From: Lysobacter sp. Root690
Lineage (GTDB): Bacteria > Pseudomonadota > Gammaproteobacteria > Xanthomonadales > Xanthomonadaceae
Direction: 5' to 3'
DNA: 64,000 nucleotides
Assembly (NCBI RefSeq): GCF_001427785.1
Contig: NZ_LMHM01000001.1
Coordinates: 201,622 to 265,621 of the forward strand
The translations under genes were made by a program, and so were the position numbers. Shown one piece after another: positions 25,193 through 31,948 of this stretch. Every line of letters begins with the position of its first letter. Within the stretch, counting starts at the first letter, position 1. The notes under the pieces were generated by a model. The model was not told where the DNA came from. It saw nothing but the letters and a program-made list of their open reading frames with translations, and did not search any database.

Positions 25193-27342
25193 ATCGCCTC
25201 GCTCCCCGTTTTCCGCTGCCCGGCCGAATCGCAATGACCAACGTCGTCGCCTGCCTGATTTCCATTTTGGTCGCGATGATCGTGTGCTGGTATGGCGTGG
25301 GCATGAGCTACGGCCGCGCGGACGTACCGTTCATGTACGAAGGCGACTCGCTGCAATATTCCTACGTACTCGAAGCACAGAAGGCGGGCAGTGTATCGCG
25401 CATCGATCTGGCCGGCGCGCCCATCGGCACCGATCATCTCGACTTCCCGAATGCCGACTACGCCAATCATGCGATGGCGAACGCGGTCGCGGCGCCTGGC
25501 GACTTCGGCCGTCGCTACAACCGCATGTACCTGTTGGGCGTGGCGTTGACCGCATTGGCCGGGTTCGCCGTGGCCAGACGGCTCGGCATCGGCGTGGCCC
25601 TATCGGTCGCCGTATCGATCGCGTTCTCGGTGCTGCCGTTTCATTTCCTGCGCGAGCAGCATCTGTATTACAACAACTATTCGGCTTTCGCGCTGACCCT
25701 GCTGATCGCGACCTGGACGTATCTACCCGCGGCTCCGAACGCGCCGCAACGGTCCCGGGCGTGGCGATGGACCTCTGTCGCTGCGCGTACCGCGATTCTG
25801 ATCTGGATCGGCACCACCGGCATCTACTTCGGCTTTTTCGCCTGCGTGCTGATCGGCGCCGCCGGCATTCTCGGCTACCTGCAATTTCGAGCCGCTTCCA
25901 GCCTGCGCCGGATGCTGGTGTCGATCGCGGCCATCGTCTTGTGCGTGACGGTGCAGCTATTGCCCACGACGCTGTATCGCATGGAGAACGGCCGCAATGA
26001 CCGGGTCGCGGTGCGAACGGTCGCGGAAACCGAGCTGTTCGGTCTGAAAATCGCCCAAATGCTGCTTCCCGTGCAAGGCCATCGCTTCGAGCCGTTCGCC
26101 AAGCTCAGGGAACGCTACGATGCGGTCGCGCCGCTCAACACGGAGAATTCGACCGCCGGCCTCGGCCTGATCGGCACGGCCGGCTTCTGCCTGGCGCTGC
26201 TGGTGCTGCTGGTTCCCGCATTCCGCCGCCGACTGCCGCAGCAGGCGCAGTTCGCCGCGATGACCGTCGCGATCATGACGGTCTTCGCGACCATCGGTGG
26301 TTTCGCCACGCTGTTCTCGCTAATCGTTTCGCCGGAGATCCGCGCGGTCAACCGCGTTTCGCCGCTGATCGGCTACGCCTCCCTGATCGTATTGGCCAGT
26401 GCCGTGCAATTGGCGGCAACGACTTATAACCGGCGCTGGCTCGCACCGTTAGCCGCGGTATTGATGGTGCTGATCGCGATCCCCGATCAAATGCCCGACC
26501 GGCGCAGGATGCTCAAGGAACGCAATGCCACGGCCATCGCCCGCTTCGACAGCGATCGGAAATTCGTGGCCGACCTGCGCAAACAGCTTCCACTCGGCGC
26601 CGACGTGCTGCAATTGCCGTTCCTCGAATACCCGGAGACCGTCACCCCGATCGGTCACTACACCCAGTTTCGCAACCAGTTGCACGGACTGGATCTGCAC
26701 TGGACCTACGGCGCGATGAAGGGACGCGCCGCGTCGGACTGGCTGTCCATGCTGGTCGCGCAGTCGCCTGACGAAGCCGTGCGCTTGTTCGACTCCGCGG
26801 GCTACACCGGCGTGGTCGTGGATGAACGCGATCGCACCCCCTGGATCGACGGATTTCTGCGCCAACTCGCCGCAACCCATCCGCTGACCACGGTGGTGTC
26901 CAGCGATGGGACCCAGACAGGTTACGCCTTGAAAAATCCAAAAACCGCCGCGCCGACATTGTTGATGGCGCTGGGACAAGGCTGGTATGTACGAGAGGAC
27001 CAGGGCGGCGGCAGAGCACTGATATGGTCATCGGGCGACGCCTCCATCCATGTCGCTCCGGTGGCTGGCGGCCTTTCCGGCTGCTCATTGAACTTGGAAC
27101 TGGGCACCGTCGTTCCGCGCCACATCGAGCTGTGGGTGGATGGCGATTTGGCGGCGCAAACCGAAGTCCGACCTGATGCGCCCGCGCGCGTCGCGCTGCC
27201 GGTTCCCAAGCAAGGCGCGGCGGTACGCCTCAAGACCACCCCGGCAGCCGCACTGCCTGGAAACGGTGACACGCGCCCCTTGGCCTTCTGGCTGGCGATT
27301 GGCGATCCGGTTCTATGCGGCGGCGCTGGACGCTTACAGTGA
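25189..27342 (+). CDS. Large GT-C-like membrane protein (candidate periplasmic glycosyltransferase)
   Basis: A 717-residue protein with about 11 membrane helices in the first 430 residues, then a roughly 290-residue periplasmic C-terminal region. After the first helix the loop carries MYEGDSLQYSY (Glu51, Asp53), the usual position of the acidic catalytic motif of GT-C glycosyltransferases using lipid-linked sugar donors. No named family was recognised with confidence. Its start overlaps the GT2 stop (ATGA), so the two are coupled. The function, transfer of the GtrB-loaded sugar to O-antigen, is inferred from topology and context. Confidence 0.8.
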   Translation: MNRLAPRFPLPGRIAMTNVVACLISILVAMIVCWYGVGMSYGRADVPFMYEGDSLQYSYVLEAQKAGSVSRIDLAGAPIGTDHLDFPNADYANHAMANAVAAPGDFGRRYNRMYLLGVALTALAGFAVARRLGIGVALSVAVSIAFSVLPFHFLREQHLYYNNYSAFALTLLIATWTYLPAAPNAPQRSRAWRWTSVAARTAILIWIGTTGIYFGFFACVLIGAAGILGYLQFRAASSLRRMLVSIAAIVLCVTVQLLPTTLYRMENGRNDRVAVRTVAETELFGLKIAQMLLPVQGHRFEPFAKLRERYDAVAPLNTENSTAGLGLIGTAGFCLALLVLLVPAFRRRLPQQAQFAAMTVAIMTVFATIGGFATLFSLIVSPEIRAVNRVSPLIGYASLIVLASAVQLAATTYNRRWLAPLAAVLMVLIAIPDQMPDRRRMLKERNATAIARFDSDRKFVADLRKQLPLGADVLQLPFLEYPETVTPIGHYTQFRNQLHGLDLHWTYGAMKGRAASDWLSMLVAQSPDEAVRLFDSAGYTGVVVDERDRTPWIDGFLRQLAATHPLTTVVSSDGTQTGYALKNPKTAAPTLLMALGQGWYVREDQGGGRALIWSSGDASIHVAPVAGGLSGCSLNLELGTVVPRHIELWVDGDLAAQTEVRPDAPARVALPVPKQGAAVRLKTTPAAALPGNGDTRPLAFWLAIGDPVLCGGAGRLQ

Positions 27343-27774
27343 CGCCGCGGCTCGACGGCATGGCTTTCATCTAGCGAGGGCATCTGGTCGCGACGCCACA
27401 CCCGTCGCCGACCTGCGCGCCGACGAATACCGTCAGCCCACCCGCGCCAGGGCCTGCGATATCCGGATTGCCGCCTGAGAGTAAGCCGGCTTGATGCGGG
27501 CCGGTGAACGCACCTGGAATCTCAACTTCGCAATACCTCGAATCCGGCCCGACGCAGGACGAAGGCCATGATTCAGCCGCTCAACCGCGGATAGCTCAGC
27601 CAAGGCTCGAGAGCGTCCAGCCGGGCGGAATGCCGGCCCGTCCTCCCTCATGACGGTCTCCGTTAGAATTGCTGGATATTGGTCGCCCCGATACGACACT
27701 GGCCGGATCCGCCTGAAAACCGGGGCGACGTCCGCGTTTTACCCGGCCATTCATTCCATTAAGAAGCAAACCTC
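27343..27774 (+). promoter_or_regulatory. Gap between the two glycosylation modules with a copied promoter-like 16-mer
   Basis: 432 bp without a supported gene. At 27656-27671 lies GTCTCCGTTAGAATTG, identical to the sequence before etfB (20066-20081), containing TAGAAT. It sits 104 nt before the next start codon, so the second module probably has its own promoter. No terminator for the first module is evident. Confidence 0.55.
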
Positions 27775-28755
27775 ATGATCGCAGCCAATCCCATTGCCCA
27801 GCGCGCCGAGCCTACCAAGGGACTGCTATCCGTGGTTTCACCCGTGTACGGGTGCGAAGGCTGCCTGGAAGAACTGGTGCACCGCATCACGGCGGCGGTG
27901 CTACCGACCGGCATGGCGCTGGAAATTCTATTGGTCAACGACGGCAGCCCGGACGGCTCGTGGCAGAGAATCGTGGAGCTGGCCGAGCATCTGCCCAATG
28001 TACGCGGCCTGAGACTGTCGCGGAATTTCGGACAGCATTACGCCATCGCGGCGGGCATCGAGCATGCGCGCGGCGAGTGGGTCGCCGTGCTCGATTGCGA
28101 CCTGCAAGATTTGCCTGAAGAACTGCCCAAGTTGCTCGATGCCGCTCTCGCCGGTAATGAAATCGTATTCGCGCAGCGTATCGATCGCCAGGACACCGCA
28201 TTCAAGCGTCTGACTTCCTATACGTTCTACCGCCTGCTCAGCTACCTGACCGAAGTCAAATACGATCACAGCATCGCCAACTTCGGCATTTTCAGTCGCA
28301 AGGTGATCGACACCGTAAATCGGATGCCCGAGTCGGACCGATTCTTCCCGCTGATGATCAAATGGACCGGATTCCGAACCGCTACCGTGCCCGTCGAACA
28401 TGCGATGCGTCAGCACGGAACGAGCAGCTATAGCCTGCGCAAGCTCATTCGATTGGCATTGAATGTGGTGCTGTCTTATTCCGACAAGCCGCTGCGGCTG
28501 GTGGTGAAACTCGGCCTGATGTTCTCGCTGGTCTCGATCGCTTTCGTAGCATTCAGCGTCTATCGATACTTGTTGGGCGACGTGGCGGTTGCCGGCTTCA
28601 CCAGCATCGTCGCTTCGATATGGCTCATCGGCAGCGTCACCATCTTCTGCACCGGCATTACAGGGCTGTATATCGGCCGCTTGTTCAACGACGCCAAGCG
28701 CCGGCCTTATTACATCGTCAGCGAAGAAGTAACCTCCTCGGAGCGCCGCGCTTGA
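27775..28755 (+). CDS. GT2 polyprenyl-phosphate sugar transferase, GtrB-like (second module)
   Basis: A 326-residue protein with an N-terminal GT-A domain (VVSPVYGCEGC, LLVNDGSPDGS, LDCDLQDLPEE with the DxD metal site; RLSRNFGQHYAIAAG) and two C-terminal membrane helices (about residues 240-263 and 275-298). This is the same architecture as the GT2 at 24215, but only moderately similar, so the two probably load different sugars. The gene starts the second module; its stop overlaps a TTG start of the acetyltransferase gene. It follows the TAGAAT-type promoter box by about 100 nt. Confidence 0.9.
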   Translation: MIAANPIAQRAEPTKGLLSVVSPVYGCEGCLEELVHRITAAVLPTGMALEILLVNDGSPDGSWQRIVELAEHLPNVRGLRLSRNFGQHYAIAAGIEHARGEWVAVLDCDLQDLPEELPKLLDAALAGNEIVFAQRIDRQDTAFKRLTSYTFYRLLSYLTEVKYDHSIANFGIFSRKVIDTVNRMPESDRFFPLMIKWTGFRTATVPVEHAMRQHGTSSYSLRKLIRLALNVVLSYSDKPLRLVVKLGLMFSLVSIAFVAFSVYRYLLGDVAVAGFTSIVASIWLIGSVTIFCTGITGLYIGRLFNDAKRRPYYIVSEEVTSSERRA

Positions 28756-29813
28756 GCAACAACCGCCTGACTCCCGAGTCCAGCGAAGTGCTGAAGTTCT
28801 CCGAGCCGGACTCTCGACGCTTCGCTTACCGAATATTCCGCGGCGCCACCGCATCGCCGGATCCGCATCGCCTGCTGCGCGAGATCGTAGCGCAGCAAGT
28901 GGACATCGCGATCGTGCGCAGTCCGGTCGGGCATGCTTCCGCCATGCAACCCCTCGCCGCGCTCGGCTTGTCGCCCATCCACGCCGATACGCTGGTCTAT
29001 TACCGGGCCGCGGTGAGCGACCATCGCGCACGCACCGCGCGTAATCACGACCTGACTATCTCCGAGGCGACTGGAGTCGACCTTGAAGGGCTTCAGCAGG
29101 TCGCGGCGCTGGCTTTCGCCGGCTACATTAGTCACTACAGCGCCAATCCCCTGCTGGACGCGGCCAAATCCAGCGCGGGTTACATCGAGTGGGCGAGCGG
29201 CTACCTCACCCACCCCGAACCGGGAAAAATCACTTGGGTAGCGCGTCGCGGCCAACAGGTAGTCGGCTTCGTATGCTGCATGGTCGACCGCGATGCGGGT
29301 AGCTGCGAGATTGTCCTCAACGCGGTCCATCCCGATCACGCCGGCGGCGGCGTTTACACCGACTTGGTCAGGCATGCGATGACGCAGTGCAGCAATAGCG
29401 GCATAAAGAAAATCGAAATATCCACCCAGATATGGAACCATGCCGTGCAAAAAGTCTGGGCGCGAGAGGGTTTCGCCTTGCACCGCGCGTATGACACATA
29501 TCACATCAATGCACTGCTCCACGCTGGCGAAACGCTGGTCGAACGCGAGTTCGTGCTCACCCGAGGCAATAATGCAGGCGAAGTGGTTGCGATCTCAGAC
29601 GCCATGCAGGCTTTCGGCGAACCGCTCGCGTCGGCTACCGGACTATCCGTGACGGTGCTGTCGCCGCTACAGGGTGGCGCACCCTATCTCGCCCGCGTCC
29701 GCTTGCTGACCGATGCGACTGACATGCCGATGTTAGTCGCGACAATGCACGATGCGGCCGGTGATCTGAAGCTGCTTTGCTACGCAAACACCACCTCACA
29801 GGAGTCCGTCTGA
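28752..29813 (+). CDS. GNAT-domain acyltransferase, possible WecD-like sugar N-acetyltransferase
   Basis: A 353-residue protein. The GNAT core lies centrally (about residues 95-250: ISEATGVDLEGLQQVAALAF, then VGFVCCMVDRD, and VHPDHAGGGVYTDLVRHAM for acetyl-CoA binding). The N-terminal 90 residues and C-terminal 100 residues are not recognised. Next to WecE, a GNAT enzyme recalls WecD, which acetylates dTDP-Fuc4N. The start is TTG 28752 overlapping the preceding stop (TTGA), with GGAG 9 bp upstream; an upstream in-frame ATG would overlap the GT2 gene deeply. The C-terminal extension is longer than in WecD, so substrate identity is tentative. Confidence 0.78.
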   Translation: MSNNRLTPESSEVLKFSEPDSRRFAYRIFRGATASPDPHRLLREIVAQQVDIAIVRSPVGHASAMQPLAALGLSPIHADTLVYYRAAVSDHRARTARNHDLTISEATGVDLEGLQQVAALAFAGYISHYSANPLLDAAKSSAGYIEWASGYLTHPEPGKITWVARRGQQVVGFVCCMVDRDAGSCEIVLNAVHPDHAGGGVYTDLVRHAMTQCSNSGIKKIEISTQIWNHAVQKVWAREGFALHRAYDTYHINALLHAGETLVEREFVLTRGNNAGEVVAISDAMQAFGEPLASATGLSVTVLSPLQGGAPYLARVRLLTDATDMPMLVATMHDAAGDLKLLCYANTTSQESV

Positions 29814-29814
29814 C

Positions 29815-30180
29815 GTGGGCTATCTATTCATCGCCCTGACGGTGCTGTTCACTGTCTACGGCCAACTGGTTCTCAAATGGCAGGTCGGCCTGGCTGGAAC
29901 GGTGCCGGACACCGTCAGCGGCAAGATCACGTTCCTGCTGAACACGCTTACCAATCCCTGGGTCATCAGCGGGCTGGGCTCGGCCTTCATCGCTTCTTTG
30001 TTCTGGATGCTGGCGCTGAGCAAGTTGCCGCTCAGCACCGCCTATCCCTACACTGCGACGAGTTTTCTGCTTATTCTGCTGTTCGGCGCGACATTTTTCA
30101 GCGAGCCGGTGACTGCGGGCAAGATTCTGGGAACCGCTTTAATCGTGGGCGGCATTGCCGTGCTTTCCCTAAAAGGCTGA
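29815..30180 (+). CDS. Four-helix SMR/ArnE-type membrane protein (candidate lipid-linked sugar flippase)
   Basis: A 121-residue protein with four membrane helices. It has the EmrE/ArnE/ArnF-type pattern: SLFWMLALSKLPLSTAYPYT around helix 3, GATFFSEPVT and a GxxLIVGGIAVL final helix. ArnE/ArnF flip undecaprenyl-phosphate-aminoarabinose, and this position between a GtrB-like enzyme and a GT-C-like protein suggests the same job here (inference). The glutamate essential for drug transport in EmrE (near the N-terminus) is absent; a Gln (YGQLVLKWQ) occupies that helix. It begins with GTG 29815, one base after the preceding stop. Confidence 0.82.
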   Translation: MGYLFIALTVLFTVYGQLVLKWQVGLAGTVPDTVSGKITFLLNTLTNPWVISGLGSAFIASLFWMLALSKLPLSTAYPYTATSFLLILLFGATFFSEPVTAGKILGTALIVGGIAVLSLKG

Positions 30181-30196
30181 TCAAGCGAGATTCAAC

Positions 30197-30817
30197 ATGG
30201 CGCAGGTTACTAGCGGCATCCGCAGCATTCTGTCGAACCCCTTCGTCTACGATTCATTCCAAAATCTGCTGGGCGCCGAGCGGCATCGTCGGCTTATCTG
30301 TTCGGATTACGTCCGCCCTGGCGACGGCGGCATGATCGTCGACGTAGGTTGCGGCACGGCGATGATCCTTCAGCATTTGCCCAAGGACGTGCGCTACTTC
30401 GGCTTCGATCTTTCTCCGGCGTACATCGACGCCGCCAAAGCGCGCTACGGAACGCGCGGCACTTTCATGTGCCGCGACATCACGCAACTCAGCGAGGATG
30501 AACTACCGCAGTGTGATACGGCCTTGGCCATTGGCTTGTTGCACCATCTCGACGATGCGGACGCCTCCGCGCTGATAGCGCATCTGTACAAGCGCTTGGC
30601 GCCTGGTGGCCGACTCATCACCGTGGACCCGGCGTATTGGGAGCCGCAGTCAACGGCCGCGCGTTTCCTGATTTCCCGCGACCGCGGCCAGAACGTGCGC
30701 GAGGGGGCGGCCTACAAGGCGCTTGTCCCCGATATTTACTCGAATACACAACTGCACCGCCGCGACGACTTGCTCCACATTCCCTACTCACACGCCGTTC
30801 TGGAGTGCACCAAGTGA
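30197..30817 (+). CDS. Class I SAM-dependent methyltransferase
   Basis: A 206-residue cytoplasmic protein. Motif I is MIVDVGCGTAMIL, followed by the acidic YFGFDLSPAYID and the ALAIGLLHHLDDADA post-motif with the LAPGGRLITVDP strand. It resembles small sugar or lipid methyltransferases of polysaccharide clusters and may methylate the module's aminosugar or its lipid-linked form (inference). GCGAG-type spacing precedes ATG 30197. The last codons overlap the WecE-like start (GTGA), so the genes are coupled. Confidence 0.85.
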   Translation: MAQVTSGIRSILSNPFVYDSFQNLLGAERHRRLICSDYVRPGDGGMIVDVGCGTAMILQHLPKDVRYFGFDLSPAYIDAAKARYGTRGTFMCRDITQLSEDELPQCDTALAIGLLHHLDDADASALIAHLYKRLAPGGRLITVDPAYWEPQSTAARFLISRDRGQNVREGAAYKALVPDIYSNTQLHRRDDLLHIPYSHAVLECTK

Positions 30818-31947
30818 AGGTACCGTTCAACCGCCCCTACATGACGGGCAATGAACTTTCCAACATCGCCGAAGCGCATGCGAACGGCCATCTATCCGGC
30901 GACGGCGCTTTCACCAAGAAGTGCCATGCGTGGCTGGAAGCCAATACCCACGCGAACCGCGCCTTGTTGACCCACTCATGCACCGCGGCGCTGGAAATGG
31001 CCGCGTTGCTGACCGATCTGAAACCCGGCGACGAAGTCATCATGCCGTCGTTCACCTTCGTCTCGACAGCCAACGCCTTCGTCTTGCGCGGAGCGGTGCC
31101 GGTATTCGTGGATATCCGCGCCGACACGCTTAATCTGGACGAGCGCCTGATCGAAGCCGCGATCACCCCCCGCACCAAGGCCATCTGCGTCGTGCATTAC
31201 GCGGGCGTTTCCTGCGACATGGACGCGATCGGCGACATCGCCAGGAAACACGGTCTCTACGTCATCGAAGATGCCGCCCAAGGCATCTGCTCGACCTACA
31301 AGGACCGGCCGCTGGGCACTATCGGCGACCTGGGCGCGCTGAGCTTCCACGAAACAAAGAACATCATCTCGGGCGAAGGCGGCGCCTTGCTCGTGCGCGA
31401 CCCGGAGTTCGGCGAACGCGCCGAAATCATTCGCGAAAAAGGCACCAACCGCAGCCGCTTCTTCCGCGGACAAGTCGACAAATACACATGGGTCGACCAA
31501 GGATCGTCGTTCCTGCCCGGAGAAATCACCGCGGCGTTTCTGTCCGCCCAACTCGACCAGGCCGAAGCGATCACCGAACGGCGCCTGGCGCTATGGCAGC
31601 GCTACTACGAGTGGGCGCAGCAATACGAATCCCGCGGACTCATCCGCCGGCCCATCGTGCCTTCCGACTGCAGGCACAACGCGCATATGTTCTATATGTT
31701 GCTGCCCGACCTCGAGACGCGTACTCGGTTCATCCAGCAACTGCGCGAGCACGACGTCCAGGCGGTGTTCCACTACATCCCGCTTCACTCGGCCCCGCAC
31801 GGACTCAAGACCGGGCGCGCGCATGGCGACCTGAGCGTGACCGACCGGGTGTCCGACACGCTGGTTCGCATGCCCCTTTGGGTCGGATTGGATAGTCAGC
31901 TCGACCGCGTGTTTTCCGTCGCCGGCGACGCGCTGGAGAAGCTTTGA
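30814..31947 (+). CDS. wecE: dTDP-4-amino-4,6-dideoxygalactose transaminase (WecE/RffA-like)
   Basis: A 377-residue PLP enzyme converting dTDP-4-keto-6-deoxyglucose to dTDP-Fuc4N with glutamate as amino donor. The PLP lysine is Lys182 in SFHETKNIISGEGG and the pyridine-contacting Asp153 lies in VIEDAAQG. The length and the N-terminal VPFNRPYMTGNEL and YTWVDQGSSFLPGEI stretches match the WecE family closely. The start is GTG 30814, with GGAG 8 bp upstream, overlapping the methyltransferase stop. The substrate requires RmlA and RmlB, which are not in this window. The module therefore probably makes Fuc4N or an acylated or methylated form. Confidence 0.92.
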   Translation: MKVPFNRPYMTGNELSNIAEAHANGHLSGDGAFTKKCHAWLEANTHANRALLTHSCTAALEMAALLTDLKPGDEVIMPSFTFVSTANAFVLRGAVPVFVDIRADTLNLDERLIEAAITPRTKAICVVHYAGVSCDMDAIGDIARKHGLYVIEDAAQGICSTYKDRPLGTIGDLGALSFHETKNIISGEGGALLVRDPEFGERAEIIREKGTNRSRFFRGQVDKYTWVDQGSSFLPGEITAAFLSAQLDQAEAITERRLALWQRYYEWAQQYESRGLIRRPIVPSDCRHNAHMFYMLLPDLETRTRFIQQLREHDVQAVFHYIPLHSAPHGLKTGRAHGDLSVTDRVSDTLVRMPLWVGLDSQLDRVFSVAGDALEKL

Positions 31948-31948
31948 G

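Noticed and set aside
27433..27699. 88-codon minus frame in the gap between the two modules
   Set aside because: No ribosome-binding site or similarity, and it covers the copied promoter-like 16-mer.
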